DNA of 64,000 nt, from NCBI GenBank assembly GCA_946479285.1, contig CAMLFH010000001.1, positions 1-64,000 of the forward strand, written 5' to 3'. How positions within the stretch are numbered: the stretch's first letter is position 1; every line of letters begins with the position of its first letter. This stretch comes from an uncultured Flavobacteriales bacterium. GTDB lineage: Bacteria; Bacteroidota; Bacteroidia; Flavobacteriales; Crocinitomicaceae. The notes below the pieces were generated by a model. That model ran no database searches. It was not told where the DNA came from and saw only the letters and a program-made list of their open reading frames with translations. A program made the translations under genes and the position numbers. Positions 23,715-32,645 of the stretch are shown one piece after another.

Positions 23715-25811
23715 ATGAAGAAGTTTGTTCCATTTGCCTTGCTGTTTATTCAACTGACTTGTTGTGGGCAGCAGGAATTGACATGCAATCATCCCAGCCC
23801 CACAACAGAATCATTGAAGCAGATCAAATCGCTTTTGGCCCATTCTCAGAAATCTACAGATTTGAAGATCATTCCGGTGGTTTTTCACGTATTGCATCAA
23901 TATGGAAATGAAAATATTCAGGACGCTCAGATTTTGGATGCGCTTGATTTGCTTAATAAGGATTTCAAAAAGCTAAATCCTGATACTATACAAGTCGTTA
24001 GCCCTTTTGATACGATCATTGGAAATGTCAATTTTGAGTTTCGCCTGGCAACCATTGATCCAAATGGCAATCCAACCAGCGGAATAGACCGGATATTTAC
24101 CCCCTTAACGAATCAGGCGGATGATCAATCAAAAATAAACAGCTGGGATCCACAACGGTATATCAACATTTGGGTGGTAAGAACCCTTGGATCTTCCGGA
24201 ATTTCGGCGTATGCTACTAATCCGTTGGCATCGATGTCTGATCCCTGTAAGGATGGAATAGTGACATTACATGATTACCTTGGGTCAACCGGAACAGGTG
24301 GTCCTACGAAAAGTCATCATTTTACACATGAAGTAAGTCATTACTTCGGGTTGTTTCATTTGATGGAAAACCCTGACGCTTTCACAACCAATGATTGTGG
24401 TTACTCGGATGGAATTGATGATACTCCACACACGACCAGAGCTTATAGCTGTTTCAACGACGATTACAATACCTGCAATGATTCACTTTATGCAGAGAGT
24501 TTTAACTATTGGGGTTTTGACGTTCCGGATATGGAGGAGAATTTCCAGGCTGTTGGTTACTGTATGCGCATGTTTACAAAAGGGCAAGCTGCCATGATGC
24601 GAAGTGTAGTGGAAAGCCCCTTGTATGGGAGAGACCAGTTATGGACGAATGCAAACCTGGTTGCAACGGGAGTTGGTCCCGGAACGGCTCCTGTTTCAAC
24701 GGCTGTTCCATCTTCAGATTTTTGTGTAAAAACCTTTGTTTTTGGATCAAATCCGGGAACGCTAACTTGCGTTGGTGACTCGGTATTGTTACTGAATGCT
24801 TCCGGTCAGGGGAATGCGGTCAATTATCAGTGGTCCTTTACGGGTGGAAGTCCATCAAGTTCCACACTTGCCAATCCGAAAACTTCTTACATGAATCCGG
24901 GTTATTACAATGTGACCCTGACTACCAGCAATGCAAACGGATCGACTACAACTACCAAAAACGGAATTCTTTATGTGAGCGGGAACTGGCCGGAGTTTAC
25001 CGGACCAACCGTTCAGAATTTTGATCAGTCCGGAAATTTTTGGCAAACTCAAAATGTGGATAACAACAATGGCTATTTCCAGCGAATTCCAACCGGCGGA
25101 ACGCAAAATTCGGGCTGTTTTTTATTGGGAAATCACTACGAACCGGATTCCACGCAGCCTTGTTTAGCCGCTCTGATACCGATTAATGGAAGTAAAGACG
25201 AACTGGTTTCGCCTGCTTTTGATTTGTCAAATACAACAGGAGTAACAGTTTCATTTGATTATGCGTATGGTTCCGCTGCAATTCCGGATTCTGCTACAGA
25301 AGTGTTGAAGATTTATTATTCCAGGGATTGCGGAAAGACATGGGTGCTTAAAAAAACCCTTTCAGATACAGCATTGATTACAGCATTCTCTCCCCAAAGT
25401 TCCAATTTTGCACCGGCACAAAATCAGTGGAAACACGTCTCTTTTCCATACACTTCCCTGGCATCTGATACCAAAACGCGCTTCAAATTTGAGTTTGTTG
25501 CATCCAATTACTCCAACAATCTCTACATCGACAATTTTGTGATTGACGGGGTACTTGGAATTTCTGATAACGAACTTTCTGGAGTGAGCATTTTCCCAAA
25601 CCCTTCCCTAAAAGGAGGAACGATTGGAATTTCCGGATTGAGCAGTTCGAAAGCGGATTTAACGATCAGAGATATCCAGGGAAAATTGGTTTACCAAAAA
25701 GAACTAACGGGAAGCGAAGCAGAACTGAATACGGATTTGAAATCGGGATGTTATTTGGTGGAGATCACTCAAAACGGCTCTCAATTCCTGACGAGACTGA
25801 TCATAGACTAA
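23715..25811 (+). CDS. M43 (pappalysin-type) metalloprotease, T9SS cargo, copy 2
   Basis: 698 aa from ATG 23715 (MKKFVPFALLFIQLTCCGQQ); the frame also opens at 23694 without a better signal. Same order as its neighbour: pro-region, catalytic domain with HEVSHYFGLFH at about residue 205, PKD domain, beta-sandwich and T9SS type A sorting domain. The M43 consensus usually has Gly or another small residue where this copy has Ser (HEVSH against HEMGH), but the three zinc histidines and Glu are kept. The catalytic half differs from copy 1 at many positions, while the last 500 bp are almost the same. Its stop codon overlaps the stop of the convergent gene by 3 bp. Confidence 0.92.
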   Translation: MKKFVPFALLFIQLTCCGQQELTCNHPSPTTESLKQIKSLLAHSQKSTDLKIIPVVFHVLHQYGNENIQDAQILDALDLLNKDFKKLNPDTIQVVSPFDTIIGNVNFEFRLATIDPNGNPTSGIDRIFTPLTNQADDQSKINSWDPQRYINIWVVRTLGSSGISAYATNPLASMSDPCKDGIVTLHDYLGSTGTGGPTKSHHFTHEVSHYFGLFHLMENPDAFTTNDCGYSDGIDDTPHTTRAYSCFNDDYNTCNDSLYAESFNYWGFDVPDMEENFQAVGYCMRMFTKGQAAMMRSVVESPLYGRDQLWTNANLVATGVGPGTAPVSTAVPSSDFCVKTFVFGSNPGTLTCVGDSVLLLNASGQGNAVNYQWSFTGGSPSSSTLANPKTSYMNPGYYNVTLTTSNANGSTTTTKNGILYVSGNWPEFTGPTVQNFDQSGNFWQTQNVDNNNGYFQRIPTGGTQNSGCFLLGNHYEPDSTQPCLAALIPINGSKDELVSPAFDLSNTTGVTVSFDYAYGSAAIPDSATEVLKIYYSRDCGKTWVLKKTLSDTALITAFSPQSSNFAPAQNQWKHVSFPYTSLASDTKTRFKFEFVASNYSNNLYIDNFVIDGVLGISDNELSGVSIFPNPSLKGGTIGISGLSSSKADLTIRDIQGKLVYQKELTGSEAELNTDLKSGCYLVEITQNGSQFLTRLIID

Positions 25812-26440
25812 TTTGTGATTCCGAACAATTTTTTAATTCGTTCCATGAAGGTTAAAGGAATTACGTCACCATCCTGTTCGTTGATTCTAAGGATTTCACG
25901 GGCAGCAATTTTTACTTTCAAGGAACCGTAATTGGCTAGTTCAGTGATGTTATCGAACCATTTTTTGCGGGTGTATTGTTTATCGATCGTTTCATCAGGA
26001 GTAACAGATGTCATGTCGAAAATTTGCAGTAAGTTGAGCAGGAATTCCGGATCTTTTTCCGGTCGAAGGTAGGAAGCAAGCAGATCCATGTGCTGCATGT
26101 ATACGGATGGATGATCTTCGAAGAAATCGATGGTTTCGATGTAATATAGCGGATCCAATTTATCCAGATCATCTTTGTTTTCGTAGGAAGAGCCCAGTAT
26201 TTTTTTGACAGCAGGAAGCAGTACTTCCGGATGATCAGAGAAACGGGAAATCCCCTCAAATGCAATAGTTGTGGGGCCCATATACTCAACTGGCTGACTT
26301 AGCAAATAAGTCTCGGCTTCTGCAGGATTTGAATCCACATAAGCCGCATATTCCTCCAGGAATTCGTCCATGGCTTCCATGGTAAGATCAAGCCACTTAT
26401 CGCATTGGTTTGCTGCTAGTTGTTCAAGTTGTCGGATCAT
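25808..26440 (-). CDS. Hypothetical helical protein
   Basis: About 210 aa from ATG 26440 (MIRQLEQLAANQCDKW). The frame continues to 26590, but the upstream part runs toward the promoter of the divergent gene. Acidic, helix-rich (MDEFLEEYAAYVDSN, YIETIDFFEDHPSVYMQH, INEQDGDVIPLTFMERI), with a HEAT-like or immunity-like look, but no family is recognised. Soluble, no signal. Convergent with the second M43 protease. Confidence 0.65.
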   Translation of the reverse strand: MIRQLEQLAANQCDKWLDLTMEAMDEFLEEYAAYVDSNPAEAETYLLSQPVEYMGPTTIAFEGISRFSDHPEVLLPAVKKILGSSYENKDDLDKLDPLYYIETIDFFEDHPSVYMQHMDLLASYLRPEKDPEFLLNLLQIFDMTSVTPDETIDKQYTRKKWFDNITELANYGSLKVKIAAREILRINEQDGDVIPLTFMERIKKLFGITN

Positions 26441-26572
26441 GGGATTTGTTGAATCAATATATGGTAAGAAAGGTTTTACAGGATCGAAAATACACTTTTT
26501 CTGAATAAAACAAAGATTTGTATCTTGAAAGTTCAAACGGGAACTTCTTAAAGAAACGATCAAGAAAATGCC

Positions 26573-26580
26573 TAAATTTG
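26573..26580 (+). promoter_or_regulatory. -7 box (TAAATTTG) for the 26606 lipoprotein operon
   Basis: Exact TAnnTTTG match, 25 nt before ATG 26606. Confidence 0.5.
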
Positions 26581-26605
26581 ATTGATCCAAAATAAAATCA
26601 TCTAA

Positions 26606-26968
26606 ATGAGAACACTTCTTGCGTTAAGTCTTTTGTTTTTACTTCCGGTTACAGCTTGTAATCTCAATGAAGGTTTAAAGGAAATGAAAGAAAACTCCAA
26701 TAAAACTTTTGGGGATCAGCACTTCAAAACAGCCATTTCACTGATTGAATTGCATAAAGTCCGTTATGGAGTTTACCCGGATAGCTTGAGTAACCTAAAA
26801 TACCTGGGAGAGTGGGACGAGATAATTAAGACTTCAGTAAGTTATAAAAAACTGGATACCGTTTATCAATTGGATTTGGTGAATGGTTGGGTAGGAAAAC
26901 CAAAGAGCCTGAAATATCCGGATGAATTCTGGCAGGGATTGGGTTGTGCGAAAAGTAATTTGAAATAA
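26606..26968 (+). CDS. Small lipoprotein of unknown function
   Basis: 120 aa. Signal MRTLLALSLLFLLPVTAC (Cys18). The mature part has an amphipathic helix then HFKTAISLIELHKVRYGVYPDSLSNL, which resembles the region after the N-terminal helix of type II pseudopilin-like (GspG-type) proteins (xxGxYPxsLxxL). That phrase alone does not prove a pilin role. The next gene starts 16 nt downstream on the same strand, so the two are likely cotranscribed. Confidence 0.7.
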   Translation: MRTLLALSLLFLLPVTACNLNEGLKEMKENSNKTFGDQHFKTAISLIELHKVRYGVYPDSLSNLKYLGEWDEIIKTSVSYKKLDTVYQLDLVNGWVGKPKSLKYPDEFWQGLGCAKSNLK

Positions 26969-26984
26969 GAACTTTAAGGAACTG

Positions 26985-27413
26985 ATGTTATTTTCAAGCA
27001 GAAAGTCCGTTTTTTTCTCCTTGCTGATTTTTGGAATGGTTGCATTCACGACAGCTGTCTTTTTCTTCGGAATTACGCTTGGCTGGATTGGAAAATCGGA
27101 TTATTGGACCGCTATTATCTTTTCAGTGATCAATGCATGGTTGTTGTGGGTTTATTTTGGAACAAATTATAAACTGACGGATACGGAGCTGATTTATCGG
27201 AGCGGGCCGATCAGGGGAAAGATCGAGATCCGTCAGATTCGTGAAATTGTAAAAGGGAAAACCATGTATTCGGGGTTAAAACCCGCAACTGCCGCAAAAG
27301 GGTTGATCATTAAGTTCCGGAAATACGATGAGATTTATATCAGCCCTGTTTCCAATGATTTGTTTATTGCTGAAATTCTGAAGTACAATCCAAACATTAT
27401 AATCTCTGAATAA
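26985..27413 (+). CDS. Membrane protein with bacterial PH-like domain (PH_6/DUF1200 type)
   Basis: 142 aa. Two membrane segments (about 8-30 and 38-58) are followed by a PH-like beta domain: YKLTDTELIYRSGPIRGKIEIRQIREIVKG, then YDEIYISPVSNDLFIAEILKYNP, matching the pattern of DUF1200 proteins. Such proteins are membrane-anchored and of unknown role. Ends just before a hairpin terminator. Confidence 0.75.
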   Translation: MLFSSRKSVFFSLLIFGMVAFTTAVFFFGITLGWIGKSDYWTAIIFSVINAWLLWVYFGTNYKLTDTELIYRSGPIRGKIEIRQIREIVKGKTMYSGLKPATAAKGLIIKFRKYDEIYISPVSNDLFIAEILKYNPNIIISE

Positions 27414-27424
27414 GGCGAAATAAA

Positions 27425-27451
27425 AAACCCCGGCGTTTATAGTCGGGGTTT
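27425..27451. terminator. Bidirectional Rho-independent terminator
   Basis: Stem AAACCCCG/CGGGGTTT with an 11-nt loop between convergent genes. The minus-strand side is followed by a run of T; the plus side ends GGGGTTTCTG. Confidence 0.82.
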
Positions 27452-27466
27452 CTGTGGATTGTATTA

Positions 27467-27790
27467 TTATAAAATTTCGTTGAGCGAAATATTACTGTTG
27501 TAGAATGAAACAATTTCGTTTCTGCTTCCGTCAAAGTAAAACTTCAAAATGTAGTCCGCTAAATAATCACGGTACTGCTCGCGGCCAATTTTCGGAAGGT
27601 AGATGTAACCTCTTCCCATTGGTTTGTGCTTGATGAATTTTTTTCGCTCCAGGATTCTTACGATAGTTGAGACAGTATTGTAAGCGGGTTTTGGATTTGG
27701 ATACATGTCAACAATTTCCTTTACTGTTGCTTTCTCCAGTTTCCAAAGTCGTAACATGACTTTCTCTTCTGCGGGTGTTAGTCTTTCCAT
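27467..27790 (-). CDS. BlaI/MecI/CopY-family transcriptional repressor (orphan)
   Basis: 107 aa. Starts MERLTPAEEKVMLRLWKLEKATVKEIVDMYPNPKPAYNTVSTIVRILERKKFIKH, the winged-helix of the BlaI/MecI/CopY family, and has a short C-terminal dimerisation helix. BlaI proteins repress a target until a partner BlaR1-type membrane protease cleaves them; no such partner is present here. The target is unknown. The adjacent C1 peptidase gene runs in the same direction and could be under its control, which is inference only. Confidence 0.88.
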   Translation of the reverse strand: MERLTPAEEKVMLRLWKLEKATVKEIVDMYPNPKPAYNTVSTIVRILERKKFIKHKPMGRGYIYLPKIGREQYRDYLADYILKFYFDGSRNEIVSFYNSNISLNEIL

Positions 27791-27854
27791 GTTATAATAA
27801 TTTGTGGTAATGTGACAAATCTAACAAAAAAAGTGTTTCCACCAAATTATTTAC

Positions 27855-29051
27855 TTATAATTTTAGTTTTAATTTCATGTCTTTCGACAAACCGTCTTTA
27901 TTCAGGTAAATATTGATCGTTTTCAAACGGAAATAATTCTCGGAAACGTACAAATATCCTTGAGGTAAGTTGTCTGTTCCCCAGGAGTTTTTAACCAAAA
28001 AGAAACGTGTTCCGTTTTGATCTTTGAACATTCCAACAATGTGCATTCCATGGTCATCGGTAGTTACTTTTCCGTCATAACCATCCTGGCGTGTTTCCTG
28101 TGTAACAGTTACTTCTTTTACCGGTTCCAAAAATGCATTGGATGATTTTGTAGCACCTGCGTCGTTGAATGATTTATTGTCTTTTCCACGCGTTTGGATG
28201 GTTGACTCATCTTCCGGAACGATAGCAATTCCCTGGCGGAAGTTGAATCCTTTCTCAGAAACATCAGCTCCCCAAGCCAAAGTGTATCCGTTTTTCAAAG
28301 CAGTTTCAGCAACCGTTACCATGTCTTCCAAAGGAACATTGTAGCTGTCACCCCAAGCCCAGTTATCAGGAATAGCAATTTCACAAGGCTCATAGAACGG
28401 ATCATTGCTGAAAGAAGTGATGGAAACATAATCGTTCATTTTCAATCCAAGAGAAGCCGCATAGGTCATTGGAGTGTATTTTTTTCCTTCGAATGTGAAT
28501 TCAGTTGGGTCCGGCCCAAGGTATGCATCTAACAAAGATGAGAATGCTTTTTTCCACTCTTTCCCAATTCCATGACCTTTCTGAACTTCAGCCAAAACTG
28601 TTTGCATGAAGCTGTTTAACACAGAAAACATTTCTTCGTGGTTGTAAGTCGTTTTTCCGTTAGTTAATCCGGTGTAAACACTTTTAGGAACAATCCCATA
28701 ACGCTTGATCACATAAGGAATATCGTGAAAAGCACCACCTTCGCTGAAATTAATCTTTCCATCCATGCGGATAAAACGATCTGCTTTCGATTCGTAAGCC
28801 TTACGGGCAATGTACATTTCAGAAAGATCAGCCGGATTTTTATGTCCTAAACGAATTAATTCGCTTTCAAAAAAAGACAAAGAGGAAAAACTCCAGCAAG
28901 TTCCGGTCATTCCCTGGCTTTCAACAGGGTTTGCATCTAACTGAACAACTTTGGTGAATTGGTATTTACTATCGGTGGCGTTGGTTACTGTTTGTCCAAA
29001 GGTAATTTGGGTACTTAGAGCAATGACTCCAAATAAAATATGTTTTCTCAT
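27855..29051 (-). CDS. C1-family cysteine peptidase (bleomycin hydrolase/PepC-like), secreted
   Basis: 398 aa. Signal peptide MRKHILFGVIALSTQITFGQ. The papain-type active site is complete: Gln46 and Cys52 in ESQGMTGTCWSFSS, the histidine in DDHGMHIVGMF (about 335) and the asparagine in LVKNSWG. It resembles the C1B bleomycin-hydrolase/aminopeptidase C group, but with an export signal, a form common in Bacteroidota. Likely a periplasmic or secreted peptidase. Upstream of the BlaI-like gene in the same direction. Confidence 0.9.
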   Translation of the reverse strand: MRKHILFGVIALSTQITFGQTVTNATDSKYQFTKVVQLDANPVESQGMTGTCWSFSSLSFFESELIRLGHKNPADLSEMYIARKAYESKADRFIRMDGKINFSEGGAFHDIPYVIKRYGIVPKSVYTGLTNGKTTYNHEEMFSVLNSFMQTVLAEVQKGHGIGKEWKKAFSSLLDAYLGPDPTEFTFEGKKYTPMTYAASLGLKMNDYVSITSFSNDPFYEPCEIAIPDNWAWGDSYNVPLEDMVTVAETALKNGYTLAWGADVSEKGFNFRQGIAIVPEDESTIQTRGKDNKSFNDAGATKSSNAFLEPVKEVTVTQETRQDGYDGKVTTDDHGMHIVGMFKDQNGTRFFLVKNSWGTDNLPQGYLYVSENYFRLKTINIYLNKDGLSKDMKLKLKL

Positions 29052-29104
29052 TTTTATGGTTTAGGCTCCTAAAATAGAAATTTAACTGCAAACACACTTG
29101 TTCT

Positions 29105-30208
29105 TTAATGTATAAGTTGAAAGCGCCTTCCCGGAAGTGAACGAACCAAGCCCTTGAATTCCAAACTCAATAAGTCGCTGGAAACTTCACTTACAGTGAG
29201 TGAGGACAAATAACCGATGGTGTCCAGGGTGAGTTCCGGCTTGGTTTTTAAAACGGAGATAATTTTTTCCTCTCTCAGGTTCAGATCGATAAAAAGTGCA
29301 CGTTGCTGCCCGGAATTGGGTTCTTCCAACTCCCAGTTCATAATCCGGATCAAATCTGCGCCACTGCAGATTAAATGCGCCTGATTTTTTTGAATGAGGC
29401 CCAAACAGCCTTTGGAATAAGGTCTTGAAACATCACCGGGATAAGCAAAAACATCCCGGTTATAATCTGCAGCCAAAGAAGCGGTAATGAGTGAACCGCC
29501 TTTTTCCCCGCTTTCAACAACAATAGTAGCGTCAGTTAAACCGGCCACGATTCGGTTCCGCATGGGAAAATGCGGAGGCTCCGGTTTCTGTGAGGGAATG
29601 AATTCACTGATAATTCCACCCGTTTCCAACATGCGCTCTGCAATCTTCCGGTGTTCACTCGGATACATTTTTGCCAGACCATGTCCCAAAACGCCCCAGG
29701 TAGACAAGTTGTGTTTTAGCGCTTCCTGATGTGCATAAATATCAATTCCATAAGCCATTCCGCTTACGATTGTAACATTGTGAGCGGCCAGGCTTTCAAT
29801 CAATTCGTGAGTGAGTGCTTTGCCATATTCTGTTGCATGGCGTGTGCCAACAATGGAAACAAGTTTGGGAGGATTCCAGTCGATATTTCCCTTAGTGTAA
29901 AGCAACAAGGGCGCATCTGCGCATTGTTTCAATCTTCGCGGATATTCTTTTTCGGTAAAGAAAACGGTTTTTCCACCCACCCGATTTAATTCCTGGAGCA
30001 CTTTATCAGCTTCCGTTAAAGCATTCAACCTCAACTTCATGGAAACGAAATCGGCGGGAATGCCCGGAATTTTTGCCAGGTTCAATCGTTTTTCCGTGAA
30101 GAAATCCTCCAGATCATTGAAATGAGAAACGATCACTCGTGCTCTTCGACTTCCGATACCACTTAAAAAGGTAAGTGCAATTTGATGATGAATAGTTGTA
30201 AAATTCAA
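29105..30208 (-). CDS. dprA: DNA-processing protein DprA
   Basis: About 367 aa from TTG 30208 (NFTTIHHQIALTFLSGIG). The open frame continues to 30340 but would overlap the start of the divergent TonB gene, so the TTG is preferred. DprA binds single-stranded DNA and loads RecA during natural transformation. N-terminal helix-hairpin-like SGIGSRRARVIV, then the Rossmann core: VGTRHATEYGK, TIVSGMAYGIDIYAHQ, and ATIVVESGEKGGSLITASLAA...FAYPGDV. A C-terminal winged-helix (about 300-367) is present. Confidence 0.93.
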   Translation of the reverse strand: MNFTTIHHQIALTFLSGIGSRRARVIVSHFNDLEDFFTEKRLNLAKIPGIPADFVSMKLRLNALTEADKVLQELNRVGGKTVFFTEKEYPRRLKQCADAPLLLYTKGNIDWNPPKLVSIVGTRHATEYGKALTHELIESLAAHNVTIVSGMAYGIDIYAHQEALKHNLSTWGVLGHGLAKMYPSEHRKIAERMLETGGIISEFIPSQKPEPPHFPMRNRIVAGLTDATIVVESGEKGGSLITASLAADYNRDVFAYPGDVSRPYSKGCLGLIQKNQAHLICSGADLIRIMNWELEEPNSGQQRALFIDLNLREEKIISVLKTKPELTLDTIGYLSSLTVSEVSSDLLSLEFKGLVRSLPGRRFQLIH

Positions 30209-30252
30209 TTTTTTGGTACTTTGGTCTCTTGAATATAAGAAAAAACACCCGT

Positions 30253-32595
30253 ATGAAACAAGTGCTGCTCCTACTTTTTTTGCTTCCATTTTCACTTTTT
30301 TCTCAAGAAATAGTCGGAACGGTAACGGACGTGGAAACAAAGGAACCTATTCCTTTTGCTTACTTGGAAATAGAAGGAAAAGTGGCCGCTACGACCAATG
30401 AAAACGGGGAGTTTATCTTTAACATCGCCTCATTTCCGACAACCTGCATCATCACTGCAACGGATTATTATCCGGATACTATAACGATTGTTTCCAATCG
30501 CATTGAAGCAATCCGATTAAAACCTTTAGTCTCGGTTCAGGATATCGGACCGGTAGTGGTGGCTGCATCACGAAGAAGGCAGTCCGTAGAGGAATTGACT
30601 ATTTCACTCGACATCATCAAACCGGAATTAATAGCCAATAAAGGAATCACGGATTTGGAACAGGCTGTTGACCAGGTTCCGGGAGCTTACACCATGGATG
30701 GCCAGGTAAGTATTCGCGGGGGAAGTGGATTTACTTACGGAGCAGGAAGCCGGGTTTTGGTGCTATGGAATGAAATCCCACTTCTTTCTGCTGATGTGGG
30801 AGATGCCAAATGGAATTCCATTCCGATTGAAAATGCCCAGCAAATTGAAGTGATCAAAGGAGCTTCTTCCGTGTTGTACGGCTCAGGAGCCCTGAACGGA
30901 ATGATTTCCCTGATTGAACGCGAACCGACCGAAAAAGCAAGTCTGAATGTGCAGGTGCAGGGCGGAGCTTATGATAATCCGAAACGAGCTGGTTTGAAAT
31001 GGTGGAGTAAGAATCCCCAATTTTACCAGGGAGATGTGACATTCTCCAAGCAATTCGGGCGTTTTGGATTAACACTTGGAGCTTACGGATTTACCAATGA
31101 TGGTTACCGTCAGGGAGAAACCGAAGATCGCGGCCGATTTAACGGAACAATCAGCTACAGACCGAAAAAGATTAAGAATTTCAAAGCTTCATTGGGTTGG
31201 AATGCGCAATTGCAAAAAGCCGGGAACTTTATTATCTGGGAAAGTGACTCGTTGGGGTATCAGCCTTTTGGTGGTGCAGATACCAGCGTTGCAGGTTCAA
31301 GCCTCACATACAATCGCGGAGTCCGTGTGTCCGTAGATCCGAGCGTCAAATACGTAGATAAGTTTGGAAACAAGCATCAGTTGAGAGGAAGGCTTTACTT
31401 CATCGACAATAAAAATTACACCAATCTTTCTCAAAGCTCCAAATCCGAGGTTTGGTATGGCGATTACCAATTTCAGCGCGGCTGGAACAATAATTCATGG
31501 GTATTGACCACCGGAGTTACAGCCATCGCGAATAAAGTGACATCTTATTTGTTCGGTGATCACAATTCCCTGAACGGAGCACTTTATTTGCAGGGAGAAA
31601 AAAACTGGAAGAAAGTAAATATCGTTGCCGGAATTCGCGGGGAATATTTTGAACAAGATGGAAGACAAGGAGATTCGTACTACTATTTCGGAAAAGATTC
31701 CACCACGAAGATTCCCATCCGACCGATCCTTAGAGCAGGAATTCATTATGCCGTTCTGAAACACACGCATTTACGTGCTTCTTTTGGGCAGGGAGTTCGC
31801 TACCCGAGCGTTGCGGAAAGATATACAACTACTTCGGTTGGGGGCTTGTTGATTTTTGCTAATCCGCAATTGAAACCCGAAACAGGTTGGGCTGCCGAAT
31901 TTGGTGTGAAGCAAGGAGTGAAGCTCGGAAAATGGAGAGGATTTGTGGATGTTGCTGCATTTATCAACCACTATGACAATATGATGGAGTTTACTTTCGG
32001 TTTTTACAAACCGGATTCTATTCCCATCAGTTTCAACCCAAATAATCCGGGATTCTACAAAAACTGGTTCGGCTTCCGTGCTCAGAATGCGGAATCGGCT
32101 GACATAGCAGGAGCCGAGATTTCGATTTCAGGAGAAGGAACAATCGGACCGATCCGGGTTTTAGCCCTATTGGGTTATACTTACATGGACCCAATTTCTA
32201 AAAACCGTGATTCTGCTTATCGTTCTACTTTTTCAGATACTTCTTCCAACATGTTGAAATACCGTTTCAATCATTTGGCCAAAGCAGATCTTCAATTGGA
32301 GTGGAAGGGAATCAGTATCGGTGGATCAATGCGTTTTAACAGCTACATGAAAAACATTGATGCAATTTTTGAGAACGGATTTTTAGGCCAGGAAATTCTT
32401 CCGGGCTTGAAAGATTACCGGGAAAAAAATAATGGTGGATCACTGGTTTTCGATGCACGAATCGGTTACTGCTACAAAGAGAAGTACAAAGTTGCGTTTA
32501 TCGTCAACAACCTTGCAAATACGGAGTACATGACACGCCCCGGAGATATCCAGGCACCACGATCGTTCATGGTGCAGTTGAGTTACAAACTGTAG
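30253..32595 (+). CDS. TonB-dependent outer-membrane receptor
   Basis: 780 aa from ATG 30253 (MKQVLLLLFLLPFSLFSQ, signal peptide). N-terminal CarboxypepD_reg-like domain (EIVGTVTDVETKEPIPFAYLEIEG, about 20-110), plug domain (GAYTMDGQVSIRGGSGFTYGAGSR ... GASSVLYGSGALNGMI, about 115-230), then a long beta-barrel ending in MVQLSYKL. Imports an unknown large nutrient through the outer membrane. Not paired with a SusD-like lipoprotein here. It is divergent from dprA with only 44 bp between the likely starts. Confidence 0.92.
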   Translation: MKQVLLLLFLLPFSLFSQEIVGTVTDVETKEPIPFAYLEIEGKVAATTNENGEFIFNIASFPTTCIITATDYYPDTITIVSNRIEAIRLKPLVSVQDIGPVVVAASRRRQSVEELTISLDIIKPELIANKGITDLEQAVDQVPGAYTMDGQVSIRGGSGFTYGAGSRVLVLWNEIPLLSADVGDAKWNSIPIENAQQIEVIKGASSVLYGSGALNGMISLIEREPTEKASLNVQVQGGAYDNPKRAGLKWWSKNPQFYQGDVTFSKQFGRFGLTLGAYGFTNDGYRQGETEDRGRFNGTISYRPKKIKNFKASLGWNAQLQKAGNFIIWESDSLGYQPFGGADTSVAGSSLTYNRGVRVSVDPSVKYVDKFGNKHQLRGRLYFIDNKNYTNLSQSSKSEVWYGDYQFQRGWNNNSWVLTTGVTAIANKVTSYLFGDHNSLNGALYLQGEKNWKKVNIVAGIRGEYFEQDGRQGDSYYYFGKDSTTKIPIRPILRAGIHYAVLKHTHLRASFGQGVRYPSVAERYTTTSVGGLLIFANPQLKPETGWAAEFGVKQGVKLGKWRGFVDVAAFINHYDNMMEFTFGFYKPDSIPISFNPNNPGFYKNWFGFRAQNAESADIAGAEISISGEGTIGPIRVLALLGYTYMDPISKNRDSAYRSTFSDTSSNMLKYRFNHLAKADLQLEWKGISIGGSMRFNSYMKNIDAIFENGFLGQEILPGLKDYREKNNGGSLVFDARIGYCYKEKYKVAFIVNNLANTEYMTRPGDIQAPRSFMVQLSYKL

Positions 32596-32645
32596 CTAAT
32601 TCAAAATTCAAAAGGTAGAATGCAAAAGGCGATTAGACTTTAGAG

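Noticed and set aside
23200..25811. Insertion sequence or duplication element behind the near-identical M43 3' ends
   Set aside because: No inverted repeats or transposase; the identity is confined to homologous coding positions, which fits gene conversion.
30209..30340. Longer DprA from the upstream start
   Set aside because: Overlaps the divergent TonB gene start and its residues are not DprA-like; TTG 30208 matches the usual N-terminus.
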